Assembly: GCF_030687575.1 (NCBI RefSeq)
Contig: NZ_CP117439.1
Span: forward strand, 4,269,501-4,333,500
Direction: 5' to 3'
Length of the DNA: 64,000 nucleotides
Source of the DNA: Pseudomonas sp. FP2309
GTDB lineage: Bacteria; Pseudomonadota; Gammaproteobacteria; Pseudomonadales; Pseudomonadaceae
Under the pieces are notes generated by a model. It was not told the DNA's origin. It made no database searches and saw only the letters and a program-made list of their open reading frames with translations. Positions 15,782 through 31,500 of the stretch are shown here, piece by piece (positions within the stretch are counted from its first letter, which is position 1; the number at the start of each line of letters is the position of its first letter). The position numbers were made by a program, and so were the translations under genes.

Positions 15782-18400
15782 TTAAATACCTGCCTCGACA
15801 AACGGCACGGTCAGGGCCAGGGCCGCATCCAGGGCACCGGCGTCAACACCACCGCCTTGCGCCATGTCCGGACGACCACCGCCCTTCCCGCCCACTGCCG
15901 CAGCGGCTTGCTTCATCAAATCACCAGCCTTGAGTTGGCCAGTCAGGTCTTTGGTTACACCGGCAACCAGAACGACCTTATCCTCATGGACACTGCCGAG
16001 CAGGATCACTGCGCGGCCGAGCTTGTTCTTCAACTGATCGACCAAGGCCAACAACGCCTTGCCGTCCTGACCGTCCAGGCGCGCAGCCAGGACTTTCACA
16101 TCCTTGACGTCCACCGCAGCCGCCGACAGATCGTCGCCCGCCGCACTGGCCGCCTTGGCCTGCAACTGTTCCAGCTGTTTTTCCAGGGCACGGTTGCGCT
16201 CCAGCACGGCGGACAGCTTGTCGATCAGGTTGTCGCGGCTGCCCTTGACCAGGCCTGCCGCTTCCTTGAGTTGTTCTTCGGCGGCATTGAGGTAGGCCAG
16301 GGCCGCAGCGCCGGTGACTGCCTCAATACGACGCACACCGGAAGCCACACCGCCTTCGCTGATGATCTTCAGCAAGGCGATGTCGCCGGTACGGTTGGCG
16401 TGGATACCGCCGCACAGTTCCACCGAGAAATCGCCGCCCATGCTCAATACGCGCACGCGGTCGCCGTACTTCTCGCCGAACAGCGCCATGGCACCCTTGG
16501 CCTTGGCGGTCTCGATATCGGTCTCTTGGGTTTCCACGGCCGTGTTCTTGCGAATCTCAGCGTTGACGATGTCTTCCAGTGCCTTGATCTGCTCCGGCTT
16601 GATCGCTTCAAAGTGGCTGAAGTCAAAGCGCAGCCGCTGGCTGTCGACCAACGAACCTTTCTGCTGGACGTGATCGCCCAGCACCTGGCGCAGGGCTGCG
16701 TGCAACAAGTGAGTGGCCGAGTGGTTCAGCGCGGTAGCGTGGCGCACCTCGGCGTCTACCTGGGTGTCGACCGGCGCGCCGATCGTCAGGTTGCCCAGCA
16801 CCAGCACACCGTGGTGCAGGAAAGCCCCACCGGTCTTGGTGGTGTCGCGCACTTCGAAACGACCGGAAGTGGAGCTCAGGAAACCGCAGTCGCCGATCTG
16901 ACCACCGGACTCGGCGTAGAACGGCGTCTGGTCCAGAACCACCACCGCCTCATCGCCTTCATTCAATACGTCTACCGACTTGCCATCTTTATAGATGGCA
17001 ACGATTTTGGCCGCGCCAGCGGTGGCCTTGTAGCCGGTGAACTCGGTAGGCACGTCGACCTTGACCAGGGTGTTGTAGTCCAGGCCGAACGAGCTGGCGG
17101 AACGCGCACGCACGCGCTGGGCTTCCATTTCACGCTCAAAACCGGCTTCATCGATAGTCAGCTCACGCTCACGGGCGATGTCGGCGGTCAGGTCCATCGG
17201 GAAACCGTAGGTGTCGTACAGCTTGAACACCACGTCGCCCGGCACCACGGTGCCTTTGAGCTCAGCCAGGTCCTGCTCCAGAATTTTCAGGCCGTGCTCC
17301 AGAGTCTTGGAGAATTGCTCCTCTTCCGCCTTGAGCACGCGTTCGATATTGGCTTGCTGCTGCTTGAGTTCCGGGAAGGCTTCGCCCATCTCGGCCACCA
17401 GCGCGGCAACGATTTTGTAGAAGAAGCTGCCGGTGGCGCCCAGCTTGTTACCGTGACGGCAGGCGCGACGGATGATGCGACGCAGCACGTAGCCACGGCC
17501 TTCGTTGGACGGCAACACGCCGTCAGCGATCAGGAAACCGCAGGAACGGATATGGTCCGACACCACCTTGAGCGAAGACTGGCTTTCATTGGCGCAGCCA
17601 ATGGCGGCGGCCGATGCGCTCAGCAGGTTGGTGAACAGGTCGATCTCGTAGTTGGAGTGAACGTGCTGCATCACCGCACTGATCCGCTCCAGGCCCATGC
17701 CGGTGTCCACCGACGGCGCCGGCAGCGGGTGCAACACGCCGTCGGCGGTGCGGTTGAACTGCATGAACACGTTGTTCCAGATCTCGATGTAACGGTCGCC
17801 GTCTTCTTCCGGCGAACCCGGCGGGCCACCCCAGATGTCGGCGCCGTGATCGTAGAAAATCTCGGTGCAGGGGCCGCACGGGCCGGTATCGCCCATGGTC
17901 CAGAAGTTATCGGACGCATACGGCGCGCCTTTGTTGTCGCCGATGCGAATCATGCGCTCGACGGGCACACCGATCTGTTGGGTCCAGATGTCATACGCTT
18001 CGTCGTCCGTCGCATAGACAGTGACCCAGAGTTTTTCCTTCGGCAGCTTCAACACACCGGTCAGGAAGGTCCAGGCGAAGGTAATCGCATCCTTCTTGAA
18101 ATAGTCACCGAAGCTGAAGTTACCCAGCATTTCGAAGAACGTGTGGTGACGCGCGGTGTAACCGACGTTTTCCAGGTCACTGTTCTTGCCGCCGGCGCGT
18201 ACGCACTTCTGGCTGCTGGTGGCGCGGGTGTAGGCGCGCTTTTCCTGGCCCAGGAAGCAGTCCTTGAACTGGTTCATCCCCGCGTTAGTGAACAGCAGGG
18301 TGGGATCATTGCCTGGGATCAAGGAGCTGGAGGAGACACGGGTGTGACCTTGCTCTTCGAAGAAGCGAAGGAAGGCTTCACGGATTTCTGCGCTTTTCAT
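15782..18400 (-). CDS. alaS: Alanyl-tRNA synthetase AlaS
   Basis: It charges tRNA-Ala. The start [19 protein letters not shown] at 18400 gives 872 residues; the frame continues 22 codons upstream without support. Class II motifs are present, with [16 protein letters not shown] near residue 90 and GMGLERI near 235. The editing domain has the zinc-binding [12 protein letters not shown] near 560 and [12 protein letters not shown] near 665, and the C-terminal domain includes [12 protein letters not shown] near 842. It is first in the alaS-lysC-csrA order. Confidence 0.98.
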   Translation of the reverse strand: MKSAEIREAFLRFFEEQGHTRVSSSSLIPGNDPTLLFTNAGMNQFKDCFLGQEKRAYTRATSSQKCVRAGGKNSDLENVGYTARHHTFFEMLGNFSFGDYFKKDAITFAWTFLTGVLKLPKEKLWVTVYATDDEAYDIWTQQIGVPVERMIRIGDNKGAPYASDNFWTMGDTGPCGPCTEIFYDHGADIWGGPPGSPEEDGDRYIEIWNNVFMQFNRTADGVLHPLPAPSVDTGMGLERISAVMQHVHSNYEIDLFTNLLSASAAAIGCANESQSSLKVVSDHIRSCGFLIADGVLPSNEGRGYVLRRIIRRACRHGNKLGATGSFFYKIVAALVAEMGEAFPELKQQQANIERVLKAEEEQFSKTLEHGLKILEQDLAELKGTVVPGDVVFKLYDTYGFPMDLTADIARERELTIDEAGFEREMEAQRVRARSASSFGLDYNTLVKVDVPTEFTGYKATAGAAKIVAIYKDGKSVDVLNEGDEAVVVLDQTPFYAESGGQIGDCGFLSSTSGRFEVRDTTKTGGAFLHHGVLVLGNLTIGAPVDTQVDAEVRHATALNHSATHLLHAALRQVLGDHVQQKGSLVDSQRLRFDFSHFEAIKPEQIKALEDIVNAEIRKNTAVETQETDIETAKAKGAMALFGEKYGDRVRVLSMGGDFSVELCGGIHANRTGDIALLKIISEGGVASGVRRIEAVTGAAALAYLNAAEEQLKEAAGLVKGSRDNLIDKLSAVLERNRALEKQLEQLQAKAASAAGDDLSAAAVDVKDVKVLAARLDGQDGKALLALVDQLKNKLGRAVILLGSVHEDKVVLVAGVTKDLTGQLKAGDLMKQAAAAVGGKGGGRPDMAQGGGVDAGALDAALALTVPFVEAGI

Positions 18401-18546
18401 TAGGTTCTTCCACGGAGGCTGCGGCCAAAGGCCAGTGCGCAACATCATCAGACGGAGCGACGGCAAAAGGCCGCATTATATCGGCCCTTTGCCGGTGGTA
18501 CAGCGTGTTTATGCGATAGAGAGGCTCAATTGGACGGTCTGCAGGC

Positions 18547-19551
18547 TCATTTGCGCGAAAAATCGACGAATGCCTGCAGCACCTGCTCGATCTGCGCCCG
18601 GCTGACATCCAAATGGGTGACCATGCGCAGGCGTGGCGCGGCGCTCAACACGATCGCGCGCTCGGCAGCAAAGGCCTTCAAGGCGTTGGCCTGCTCGCCC
18701 ATCTGCACGTAGACCATATTGGTCTGCACCGGCTCGACCGCGTAACCGGCCTTGCGCAGTTCATCGCCCAGCCAGCTGGCGTTGGCATGGTCTTCGGCCA
18801 GGCGCTGCACCTGATGATCCAGTGCATACAACCCCGCTGCCGCCAGAGAGCCGGCCTGACGCATGCCGCCGCCGACCATCTTGCGCAAACGCCGCGCCTT
18901 GGCGATCAACGCCGTGGAGCCGCACAACACCGAACCAACCGGCGCACCGAGGCCCTTGGACAGGCACACCGACACCGAATCGAAATGCCGGGCAATCTCC
19001 CGCGCATCGACCCCCAGCTTGACTGCTGCGTTGTAGAGCCGCGCACCATCCAGATGCAGGGCCAGCCCGTGTTCATGGGTAAACGCTCGGGCCCGCGCCA
19101 GGTATTCCAGCGGCAGCACTTTGCCCTGCATGGTGTTTTCCAACGCCAACAAGCGGGTGCGAGCGAAGTGGAAGTCGTCCGGCTTGATCGCCGCCAGCAC
19201 CTGATCCAGGTCGAGGGAGCCGTCCGCCTGCACGTCCAGCGGCTGTGGCTGGATCGAGCCGAGCACCGCGGCGCCGCCGCCTTCGTATTTATAGGTGTGG
19301 GCCTGTTGACCGACGATGTATTCCTCGCCGCGCTCACAGTGGGCCATCAACGCCAGCAGGTTGCTCATGGTGCCGGTGGGCACGAACAGCGCCGCCGCAA
19401 ACCCCAGACGCTTGGCCAACTCGGCTTCCAGGCGATTGACGCTGGGGTCTTCACCGTAGACGTCATCACCGCACGCGGCAGTGGCCATCGCGTCGAGCAT
19501 GCCGGGGGTGGGTTGGGTCACGGTGTCGCTGCGCAGGTCAATCACGGTCAT
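18547..19551 (-). CDS. ltaE: Low-specificity L-threonine aldolase
   Basis: This PLP enzyme splits L-threonine or allo-threonine to glycine and acetaldehyde. The 334-residue protein starts [18 protein letters not shown], with the family motif RSDT near residue 7, [15 protein letters not shown] near 29-43, [11 protein letters not shown] near 164 and the PLP lysine in [12 protein letters not shown] near 197. Length is normal. The FMN riboswitch lies about 190 bases upstream on the opposite strand, so the two genes are divergent. Confidence 0.95.
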   Translation of the reverse strand: MTVIDLRSDTVTQPTPGMLDAMATAACGDDVYGEDPSVNRLEAELAKRLGFAAALFVPTGTMSNLLALMAHCERGEEYIVGQQAHTYKYEGGGAAVLGSIQPQPLDVQADGSLDLDQVLAAIKPDDFHFARTRLLALENTMQGKVLPLEYLARARAFTHEHGLALHLDGARLYNAAVKLGVDAREIARHFDSVSVCLSKGLGAPVGSVLCGSTALIAKARRLRKMVGGGMRQAGSLAAAGLYALDHQVQRLAEDHANASWLGDELRKAGYAVEPVQTNMVYVQMGEQANALKAFAAERAIVLSAAPRLRMVTHLDVSRAQIEQVLQAFVDFSRK

Positions 19552-19740
19552 GAAACGGGCCTCTGACGAATTGGGTAAGTCTTTCGTGAGTGATTACTGC
19601 GGGCAAAGCCGTGGAATATCAAGCCCCGTTTACAGTCAATCGAATACCCACCAAACAAACCGATCTAGGCTATCGATACAGCGATCGTGCAGTTTCTGAA
19701 AAACCATGTTAAAAACTCTCCGCCACCAGGGTTCTGGCGG

Positions 19741-19910
19741 CAACGTTCTCAGGGCGGGGTGTAATTCCCCACCGGCGGTAATTACACGCAATGTGTATAG
19801 CCCGCGAGCGCTTGGCGCCTTGAACTGCTTTGGCAGGACGGCGACAAGGTCAGCAGACCCGGTGTGATCCCGGGGCCGACGGTCATAGTCCGGATGAAGA
19901 GAGAACGGGA
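19741..19910 (+). ncRNA. FMN riboswitch (RFN element)
   Basis: The element begins with CGTTCTC (19744-19750) pairing with GAGAACG (19901-19907) to form P1. Inside are the invariant RFN segments AGGGCGGGGTG, CCCCACCGGCGGTA, AGCCCGCGAGCG, GGTCAGCAGACCCGGTG and CGACGGTCATAGTCCGGATG, in the right order and spacing. It binds flavin mononucleotide and regulates the downstream ribH-type gene on the plus strand, about 115 bases away. Confidence 0.97.
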
Positions 19911-19993
19911 TTGGCACCTAAGGGCCGCGCACTGACCTCATGCCCGCATGAAGCGTTCGCTCGTACCCTTAAATCCCATTCGATTCATAACGC

Positions 19994-20014
19994 CCTGTTT
20001 TTTTCTTAAACAGG
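19994..20014 (+). promoter_or_regulatory. Hairpin overlapping the ribH ribosome binding site
   Basis: CCTGTTT (19994-20000) can pair with AAACAGG (20008-20014) around a 7-base loop. The 3-prime arm covers part of the AGGAG sequence that precedes the ATG at 20024. It could therefore be the switch helix that hides the ribosome binding site when FMN is bound. The pairing is visible; the mechanism is inference. Confidence 0.5.
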
Positions 20015-20023
20015 AGTCAGAAC

Positions 20024-20533
20024 ATGCAACCCACCGCTATCGACAGCAAAAGCAAAAACCACCACGGCGAGCGCGTCGCGTTTATCCAGGCCTGCTGGCA
20101 CAAGGATATTGTCGATCAATCCCGTAAAGGCTTCCTCGCCGAAATGCTCGTTCAGGGCTACCAGGAATCGGATATCGATTTCTTCGAAGTCGGCGGCGCC
20201 TTTGAAATGCCTCTGCACGCCAAACTGCTGGCCAAGACCGGCCGTTACGCCGGTATCGTCGCCGCCGCACTGGTAGTGGATGGTGGTATTTACCGCCACG
20301 AATTCGTCGCCCAATCGGTGGTCAGCGGGCTGATGCAGGTGCAATTGGAAACCGAAGTGCCGGTGTTCTCGGTGTCCTTGACCCCGCATCACTTCCACGC
20401 CGGCAGCGAGCACCACGCCTTCTTCCACGATCACTTCGTGCACAAGGGCCAGGAAGCAGCGAAGACGTGCGCCGACACCCTGCACAAAGTGCGGGCGATC
20501 CGTCGCAGCGAGCCGCGTGCGGTAGCGGTCTAA
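20024..20533 (+). CDS. ribH: 6,7-dimethyl-8-ribityllumazine synthase, type 2
   Basis: Lumazine synthase condenses the ribityl-uracil intermediate with dihydroxybutanone phosphate in riboflavin synthesis. The 169-residue protein has RVAFIQACWHKDIVDQSRKG near residues 14-33, FFEVGGAFEMPLHAKLLAKTG near 52-72, GIYRHEFVAQSVVSGLMQVQ near 88-107 and VPVFSVSLTPHHFHA near 113. This pattern fits the RibH2 decameric subgroup rather than the icosahedral RibH of the housekeeping rib operon. It has a good AGGAG and is preceded by an FMN riboswitch. It stands alone, without other rib genes nearby. Confidence 0.92.
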   Translation: MQPTAIDSKSKNHHGERVAFIQACWHKDIVDQSRKGFLAEMLVQGYQESDIDFFEVGGAFEMPLHAKLLAKTGRYAGIVAAALVVDGGIYRHEFVAQSVVSGLMQVQLETEVPVFSVSLTPHHFHAGSEHHAFFHDHFVHKGQEAAKTCADTLHKVRAIRRSEPRAVAV

Positions 20534-20550
20534 ACAACAGCGCCAAACAC

Positions 20551-20581
20551 AATGTGGGAGGGGCTTGCCACCTCCCACATT
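20551..20581. repeat. REP-type hairpin between ribH and aruE
   Basis: AATGTGGGAGG (20551-20561) pairs perfectly with CCTCCCACATT (20571-20581), with loop GGCTTGCCA. This is the TGTGGGAG REP word also seen at 2030-2150. It lies between convergent genes and may help stop transcription on both sides. Confidence 0.75.
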
Positions 20582-20604
20582 TGGATCTCACCAGACCTCG
20601 GGAA

Positions 20605-21609
20605 CTACGCCAATCCGGCATCCGTGGTCGGCACGATCAGAATTCCCGCCCGCAAACCATTCTTCACCTTCGGGTTGGGGAAGATGATACGAGCGCCCTC
20701 CTCCTCGATCACCCAGCGGGTCTTGGCCACGTCTTCGGCCAGCAGGTAGCCCTTTTCCAATTCCGAGAAGTTCTCCACGTCTGCCGGCAGGTGCAGCAGG
20801 AAGGCGTCGCTGTGCTTGATCACTTCGCGCGACACGGCGAACAGCTTAAGACCATCGAGGCTGTCCGTCTCCGGTTCCGCGCCTTCGATGATCTGCTTCA
20901 GGCGCAGTTCCAGACGCGAAACATTCACCCCCTGGTTCTGCCCGAACGGCCGCGCCTTGCCCAACTCCAGGGTGAACGCTTCAGCGTCCAGTTGCTCATA
21001 GGTGAATGCCGAGAAGGTGATCGAGGCCTTGTTCTGCATCAACACCGCTTCCATGCCGGCGGCGCGCAAGCGCTCAAGTTCACGGCGCGAATGCCGGCGC
21101 CCCTCTTTCCAGGGGTACAGGGCAAACTGTTCGATCTTGGAGCCGCGAATGGCCGTGTGCAGGTCGTAATGCAGGCGCGTGCGGTCAGGCAGGCTGAAGA
21201 AACTGCGGGCCAATTGCTCAAGCTCGGCGGCACGCATGGCTTCGGGGCCGATGTTTTTTTCATGACGGCCGTTGAACAGCCGGTTGATGTCCAGTTCAAG
21301 GTAACGCTCGCCGCGGCGCATGGCCTCGGGGTTGCCGAACAGGAACAGAATACGGGTGCGGGGTTTGATCTCGCCACGGGCGATGCCATGCAACAGGCGG
21401 TCGAGCAGTTCGATCGGCGCGGTTTCGTTGCCATGGATGCCGGACGACAGCAGCAGGTCGCTGCCATTGTCCCGGGCTTGCGGCGGACGCACTTCGAGTG
21501 CGCCCTCGCTGAGCCAGCGCATCTGCACGCCGTCGACAGTCAGTTGAATTTTTTGCGCCGGTTCGCGACCGGCGAGGGTCAGTTCAAGCAGTTTGCCGAG
21601 GGCGAGCAT
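20605..21609 (-). CDS. astE: Succinylglutamate desuccinylase AruE/AstE
   Basis: This is the last step of the arginine succinyltransferase pathway: N-succinylglutamate to glutamate and succinate. The 334-residue protein has the zinc carboxypeptidase-like motif [16 protein letters not shown] near residues 55-70 and [12 protein letters not shown] near 145-156, giving the HxxE and His zinc ligands. It is the last gene of the aru operon, 11 bases after the small upstream gene. A second related protein (AotO) is encoded at 35547-36659. Confidence 0.94.
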   Translation of the reverse strand: MLALGKLLELTLAGREPAQKIQLTVDGVQMRWLSEGALEVRPPQARDNGSDLLLSSGIHGNETAPIELLDRLLHGIARGEIKPRTRILFLFGNPEAMRRGERYLELDINRLFNGRHEKNIGPEAMRAAELEQLARSFFSLPDRTRLHYDLHTAIRGSKIEQFALYPWKEGRRHSRRELERLRAAGMEAVLMQNKASITFSAFTYEQLDAEAFTLELGKARPFGQNQGVNVSRLELRLKQIIEGAEPETDSLDGLKLFAVSREVIKHSDAFLLHLPADVENFSELEKGYLLAEDVAKTRWVIEEEGARIIFPNPKVKNGLRAGILIVPTTDAGLA

Positions 21610-21620
21610 ACGCAGCTTCC

Positions 21621-21911
21621 TTAGTGGTTGCAGCCTGGGCCGTGGACGTGATCGTCGTCGTCACCTTCAACCTCAGCCGGTTCCATTTCCAGTTGCAGGC
21701 TCATCAGGTTGGTCGCCAGCGGACGCATCAGCAGGTTGGCGTACTCGGCATCGCCTTCTTCGACGTCCACACCGATCAGCAACTGGCCACGGCCGTCATG
21801 CTGGATCCAGATCTCCTTGCCCTGCCAGACCACGGCGACGCGGGTGCAGGAGGTTTCCAGCTGGGTGCCGTCGGTGTCTTCAAGGATCAGTTTGAGGGTG
21901 TCGGTGGTCAT
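21621..21911 (-). CDS. Small conserved protein of the aru operon
   Basis: This 96-residue acidic protein sits between aruB and aruE, exactly where P. aeruginosa has PA0900, so it is probably the orthologue. It starts [20 protein letters not shown] and ends with an acidic/His tail [17 protein letters not shown] that could bind metal ions. Function is unknown; the tail suggests metal supply to the zinc enzyme AstE, but that is only a guess. Confidence 0.8.
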   Translation of the reverse strand: MTTDTLKLILEDTDGTQLETSCTRVAVVWQGKEIWIQHDGRGQLLIGVDVEEGDAEYANLLMRPLATNLMSLQLEMEPAEVEGDDDDHVHGPGCNH

Positions 21912-21936
21912 AGATATAACTCTCAGCCGTGCGGCG

Positions 21937-23283
21937 TTAATTGATCTGGAAAGGATAAACCGAGCCCAGTTTAAGGATTTGCGTCAGTTCATCCAGTGCC
22001 GTCCGGCACTCAAGCAGCAATTGCGGGTCAGCCAGGTCGGTTTCACGCAGGCTGTCGCGGTAGTGCTTGTCGACCCATCGGGTCAGCGTGTCGTACAACG
22101 GCGCGGTCATGATAACCCCTGGGTTCACCGCCGCCAGTTCCGTTTCGTTCAACGCCACACGCAAACGCAGGCACGCCGGGCCGCCGCCGTTCTGCATGCT
22201 TTGCTTGAGGTCGAACACCTTGACTTCGCGGATCAACCCACCGGAGGCAGTCAGCCCTTGCAGGTAGTGCCACACGCGCTCATTGGCGCGGCATTCTTCC
22301 GGCACGATCAGCAGCATCGAGCCGTCAGGACGGGTCAGCAACTGGCTGTTGAACAGGTAGGAGCGTACCGCGTCCTCGACACTGACCAGCGCCCGCGGCA
22401 CGCACACCGATTGGAAGTTACCGCCCAACTTGCCCAACTTGCCTTGCAGCTCGGCGAGCATCTGGTCGGTATGGAGAAAGGCATCCTCGTGATAGAACAG
22501 CACTTCGCCGTTGCCCACCGCGATCACGTCGTTGTGGAACACACCGGCATCGATCACCGCCGGGTTTTGCTGGGCGTACACCACTCCGTCTCTCTTCAGG
22601 CCGTGCAGACGGGCCACCGCCTGGGAAGCTTCGAGGGTCTGGCGTGCCGGGTATTTCTGCGGCGCCGAATAACGCGGGTCGAAGGCGCTGCGACCGAACA
22701 CGAAAAACTCCACGCCCGCCTCGCCATAGTCGCGGCAAAAACGCGTGTGGTTGGCGGCGCCCTCATCACCGAACTGCGCCACCGCCGGCAACGCGGCGTG
22801 GTGGGCGAAGTGCCTGGCGTCGGCAAACATCGCGCCGAGCACGCGGCTGGTGGTGGGGTGTTCGATGCTGCGGTGGTACTTACAGTTGAGGTTGGCGGCG
22901 GTGAAGTGCACGCGACCGTCCGCGGTATCGGCGCTGGGGCTGACCGTGGCAGCGTTGGCCACCCACATGCTCGAGGCCGAGCAACTGGCGACCAGCAACG
23001 GCATGGCCTGCTTGGCGGCCTGCTCGATCACTTGCGCGTCGGTGCCACTGAAACCGAGGTTGCGCAAGGCCGCCACGTCGGGGCGTTCCTGGGGTGCGAG
23101 CACGCCCTGCACAAAGCCCATGTCCATCAGGGCTTTCATTTTTTGCAGGCCCTGCAACGCCGCTTCCCTTGGATTGGAATGCTGCTGGCTGTTGCTCTGG
23201 GACGCGACGTTGCCGAAGGACAAACCGCCGTAGTTATGGGTCGGCCCCACTAGACCGTCAAAATTGACTTCATAGGATTTCAT
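21937..23283 (-). CDS. astB: N-succinylarginine dihydrolase AruB/AstB
   Basis: It converts N-succinylarginine to succinylornithine, ammonia and CO2. The start [20 protein letters not shown] at 23283 gives 448 residues; the frame extends 12 codons upstream. Family motifs include [14 protein letters not shown] near residues 13-26, [16 protein letters not shown] near 120-135 and the [14 protein letters not shown] segment near 360. It lies 45 bases after astD and 25 bases before the small PA0900-like gene. Confidence 0.95.
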   Translation of the reverse strand: MKSYEVNFDGLVGPTHNYGGLSFGNVASQSNSQQHSNPREAALQGLQKMKALMDMGFVQGVLAPQERPDVAALRNLGFSGTDAQVIEQAAKQAMPLLVASCSASSMWVANAATVSPSADTADGRVHFTAANLNCKYHRSIEHPTTSRVLGAMFADARHFAHHAALPAVAQFGDEGAANHTRFCRDYGEAGVEFFVFGRSAFDPRYSAPQKYPARQTLEASQAVARLHGLKRDGVVYAQQNPAVIDAGVFHNDVIAVGNGEVLFYHEDAFLHTDQMLAELQGKLGKLGGNFQSVCVPRALVSVEDAVRSYLFNSQLLTRPDGSMLLIVPEECRANERVWHYLQGLTASGGLIREVKVFDLKQSMQNGGGPACLRLRVALNETELAAVNPGVIMTAPLYDTLTRWVDKHYRDSLRETDLADPQLLLECRTALDELTQILKLGSVYPFQIN

Positions 23284-23328
23284 CGGCGAGGCTCCACGAA
23301 CATCTGTTTTTATAGGCATCAGTAGCTA

Positions 23329-25820
<2,492 letters not shown>

Positions 25821-25870
25821 GCTATCTCCTCGAACGGGCCGCTGTTGTCAGCCACCCGCGACACTCTGTT

Positions 25871-26890
25871 TTAGACCGCGACCAGGCGCACACTCGCGCC
25901 TTCGCCAACACCCAGGGCTTCGGCCGCGGCCAAGTCCAGGGTCACCGGTTTGCCGGGCGCGTAGTCCAGTTCCAGCATCACCGCGCGGTAATCCTGCAAC
26001 TGGGCGTTGCTCACCAGGTACTGGCGGCCAACCCCCTTGACCATCTCGCCGATCTTCACCGGCACCACACGGCTCTGGGCGATGGAGCGAATGCCCGAGA
26101 CCCGTGCGTGCAGCGTCGGGCCGCCGTCAAAGATGTCGATGTAGTGATCGGTCTCAAAGCCTTCGCGCATCAGGATGTCGAAGGTGATCTGCGCACGCGG
26201 GTGCACCTGGCCCATGGCTTCCTGGGCTTCGTCGGGCAACAGCGGCACGTAGATCGGGTAATGGGGCATCAGCTCGGCGAGGAAGGTGCGGCTTTTCAGC
26301 CCGCACAGGCGCTCGGCGGCGGCGTAGTTGAGGTCGAAGAAGTTGCGGCCGATAGCGTCCCAGAACGGCGAATCACCGTTCTCGTCGCTGTAGCCGACAA
26401 TCTCGGTCACCACCGAATCGGCAAAGCGCTCGGGGTGGCTGGCGACAAACAACAGGCGGCCACGGGAATTGAGTTCCGACCACGGCGAACCGACCAACTC
26501 CGGCACCACATAGAAGCTGGTGAGCAGGCTGTTGCCGGTAAGGTCGTGGCACTGGGAAAGCACGTGGATCTTGTTGTGGATCTTCAGCTCGCGGGAGGCG
26601 TGCACAAAGGTCTCGTTGCGGAAACTGTAGAACGGTTCCGAGTAGCCGGCGGACGCGACGATGGCCGAGCAGCCGGCGAGCTTGCCGGTGTCGGTGTCTT
26701 CGAGCACGAAGAAATAGCTTTCTTCGCCGTTGAAACTCACCTCGGCCGCGAAGGACGCTTCGCTGGCGGCGATCTTGTCGCTCAGGCGTTCCACATCGTC
26801 CGGCAAGGAGGTGACACCAATCGGGCTGTCCGCAGCCAGACGCTGTACCTCGCCCAGATCAGCCATTTGCGCGGGGCGCATCACCAGCAT
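25871..26890 (-). CDS. aruF: Arginine/ornithine N-succinyltransferase, alpha subunit AruF
   Basis: This is the alpha subunit of the arginine/ornithine succinyltransferase. The start MLVMRPAQMADLGEVQRLA at 26890, preceded by AAGGAGTGACACC, gives 339 residues; 38 codons upstream remain open but are rejected. Motifs parallel AruG: VVTEIVGYSDENGDSPFWDAIG near 170-191, MPHYPIYVPLLPDEAQEAMG near 218, and IDIFDGGPTLHARV near 257. The 137-base gap before it (after aruC) contains a REP-like half GTGTGGGAGCGGG near 26960. Confidence 0.95.
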   Translation of the reverse strand: MLVMRPAQMADLGEVQRLAADSPIGVTSLPDDVERLSDKIAASEASFAAEVSFNGEESYFFVLEDTDTGKLAGCSAIVASAGYSEPFYSFRNETFVHASRELKIHNKIHVLSQCHDLTGNSLLTSFYVVPELVGSPWSELNSRGRLLFVASHPERFADSVVTEIVGYSDENGDSPFWDAIGRNFFDLNYAAAERLCGLKSRTFLAELMPHYPIYVPLLPDEAQEAMGQVHPRAQITFDILMREGFETDHYIDIFDGGPTLHARVSGIRSIAQSRVVPVKIGEMVKGVGRQYLVSNAQLQDYRAVMLELDYAPGKPVTLDLAAAEALGVGEGASVRLVAV

Positions 26891-27027
26891 GGTGTCACTC
26901 CTTAACTCGAAAAACCTACAGGAAAAAATGCCGGGCACAATCGCGAACCAGTGAGGCCTGGTGTGGGAGCGGGCCGGGCACAAAAATTTGGGCGCGATGC
27001 CCAATCACGTGAGCATCGCGCAGTCCA

Positions 27028-28393
<1,366 letters not shown>

Positions 28394-28548
28394 TATAGCG
28401 TCGCAATGGCGCAGTTTAAACGCAGTGCGGCCAGAGAGGCAGAGGCACACGCGGTTGATTTAGTCCCCAGGCACTAACTATCTGCGCCCCGAGGCGCCCT
28501 GCGGCTTGTTTTGATCTGCGTGACTCCACTCACCGAAGGATCAGCCCC

Positions 28549-31500
28549 ATGGCGCCCCCCGTTATTCAACGTCTTATCCATGCCACCGCCGCCGCGCCTG
28601 TCGGCGTGCACGGCGCACTGCCCGACTGGCTGGGCAACGCAAGCGCAGCCAGGCGCCAGGCCCTGCGCGACACGCCCCCGCTGTTTGCCGATTGGCATAC
28701 CCGTGCCAGCCGCCAACGGCAGATGCCGCTGCGGCTGGCGATAGCGGCAAGTTGGACCGCGCACAACCGCGTCGACAGGGCATTGGACACACTGCAAACC
28801 CCACAGCAATTTGCCGCGCCCCGGCTGCAGCAAGCGCTCCAACAGCGCTTTGGCATCGACGCCGACGTCCACACCACCTACCTGCGCCTGTACACGCGCC
28901 TGACCACGCCACTGCTGCCGCTGCCCACCGGTGGCGCAAGCGTGTGGACCGTGTCGCTGCTGGACGCGGTGCTGCACAACTTCGATGAGGCCGAAAGCGC
29001 ACCGAACGCCTACGCGCCCGAGTCGACCTTCATCACCCAACCCTCCGCGAGCGGGCAGTTCACCTTGTTGCCGGCCCTTCGCCGTGTGCTGAGCATCGAA
29101 CAGTTCGTGCGCCTGTGCCGCGAACTGGACATCGGCGCGCATTACCAGCGCTACCTCAAAGACTTTTTCGGCTTCAACGACGCTGCCGCCCAGGCCACCC
29201 TGCGCCGCGACGTCATCCACAGCCTCAAAGCCGAGGCCCACGCCAGCCTGCACCTGGCGCGCCTGAAAAAGCAGGTGAGCGACTCTGCATTCCATACACT
29301 CCAAGGCCAACTGCAAGGCCTCGACGGCATGCTGTTGCAGGGCCAACCGCTGCTCAGCCACGACTTGAGCCTGATGGGAGCACCACTGGCCGGTATCGTG
29401 CTGTTCGCCGCCGACCTGGAGCGGCACCACGATGCCGTGCCCGTCGTCGCGTACATCCCCGGCGACCCGCAGGCGCCGCTCGCGTATTACCCCAGCGGCA
29501 CCGCGTTCATGCTCGACCTCACCGCCAAACTGCGCAGCGCCGACTACCAGGCGTTCTTCAGCCGCTTCGTCAGACATGAGCACCGCGGCTACTTCTTTGC
29601 CGACCTCAACAACCGACTGTCACAGGTGGCCTGGAACAAACCGGTCGCCGGCGACCCGCGCCCGGCGTGGCGAGAGCGACCGGTGGCTGAACCCAACCTG
29701 CAGTTTTTCGCGAGCAAAATCAGCGGCGACCTGTACGAGCACCTGTATGAAACCAAGCTCAACACGCTGCTCAATGACGCGCGGGTGATCGCCGTCTCCA
29801 CCGCAGATGCCGACAGCCAGGCACGCTGGCAGCGCTGGAACATTCTGCAAAAAGTCGCCAAGGCCATCCTGGAAGTCGCGGCTTTTATCGCCACCCCGTT
29901 CATTCCGCCGCTGGGCCTGCTGATGCTCGGCTATACCGCTTACCAACTGCTTGACGACGCCTTTGAGGGCATTGTCGATTGGGCTGAAGGGCTCAGACAC
30001 CAAGCGTTTGCGCACCTGATGTCGATACTTGAACAGATGGTTCAACTGGGCCTGTTCGCGGTCGGCGCACCGATTGCCGAACAGCTGCTGCGCCAGGCAC
30101 TGCCCCCCCAACTGTGGGCATTTTTCGACAAGTTGACTCCGGTAACCGCCAGCGATGGCAAGACCCGCCTGTGGAAGCCCGACCTGCAACCCTACGCCCA
30201 CACCGTCGAGCTGCCCGACACCTCTCGCGCCAACCGCGAAGGGCTGCACCCCCACCAGGGCAAACAGATCCTGCCCCTCGACGGCAGACATTTCGCCGTC
30301 GAGAAGGATGCCGGCAATGCCTTCCTGCAACACCCCACGCGCCCGCATGCCTACCGGCCACGGCTGATGGGTAATGGCAAAGGCGCCTGGGTGAGCGAAG
30401 TCGAGCAGCCGTTGAGCTGGGACAGCACCACCCTGCTGCGCCGCCTCGGCCCGCTCGCCGATGGCCTCAGCCCTGCGCGTCTTGAGCAGGCCCGCCGCAT
30501 CAGCGGCACCGACGACGCGGCATTGCGCAGCATGTACCTGCAGCGCCAGGCGCCGCCGCCACTGCTGAGCGACACCCTCAAGCGCGTCAAGCTCGATCAA
30601 CAGTTGCAAGACTTCATCGACCAGATGAACAGTGACGACCCGCAGGTCTTTGGCAAAGCCGACGCCCAGACCCAACTCTGGCTGCTCAGCAACACCACAC
30701 TCTGGCCCGACGCCAAGACCCTGCGCGTGCTGGACGCCGAGGGCCAGACCCTGTGGGAACTGCCTGGCCGGGCAAACGCGGCCGTGGTGCAGGTGCACCA
30801 AGCGCAGCTGAAAAATGGCGACTTGCTGAAAACCCTGCTGGAAACCCTCGACGAACCCGAACGCAAAACCCTGCTCGAAGAACCCTTCGGCACGCCCGTC
30901 ACACAGCCCCATGTGCGCACGGCCAAGCTGCGCAAACGCCTGGCCGGCAAAGCCGAGGAAAAACGCTTCGCCCTGTTCGATTCGCGCTACCGCGCCCTGG
31001 AGCACACCGACAATCCGCGCCTGCAAAAAATCATCGACACCACCCCCGGCCTGCCCACCAGCGCGGCCGAAGAAGTCTTGCGCGAGGCCAGCGGCGAGGC
31101 GCTGCTGGAGATCGACCAGGGCAAAATGCCGCCGGCCGTGCTCGAACGTGCGCGCTGGGCGGCGCATCACGTGCGCATCAGCCGCGCATACGAGGGGTTG
31201 TATCTCGATTCGGTGGACAGCAGCGACACCCACCGCCTCGCCCTGCACTCCCTGGAAAACCTGCCCGGCTGGTCGCCGCAGGTGCGCCTGGTGGTCACCG
31301 ACTACACGCGCACCGGCCACGTGCGCGACGCCATCGGCGCCCTTCAAGCGCCGATTCAACGCACATTGGTGCGCACCGTCGACGGCGCGTACGTGCCGGA
31401 AGATCACAAGGGCACGCTGTTCGCAGCAACCGACTTCTACACCGCCGTGCTCCAGGCCCTGCCCGACGCGCAACGCGACGCACTGGGCATTCATATCGGG

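Noticed and set aside
15857..18403. An 848-codon plus-strand open frame opposite alaS
   Set aside because: alaS has every expected motif on the minus strand. Long antisense frames are common in GC-rich genes because of codon bias, and this one has no recognisable domain.
29620..31494. A 624-codon minus-strand frame inside the LRR toxin gene
   Set aside because: The plus-strand gene is continuous for 1679 codons with clear LRRs; the antisense frame is a shadow.
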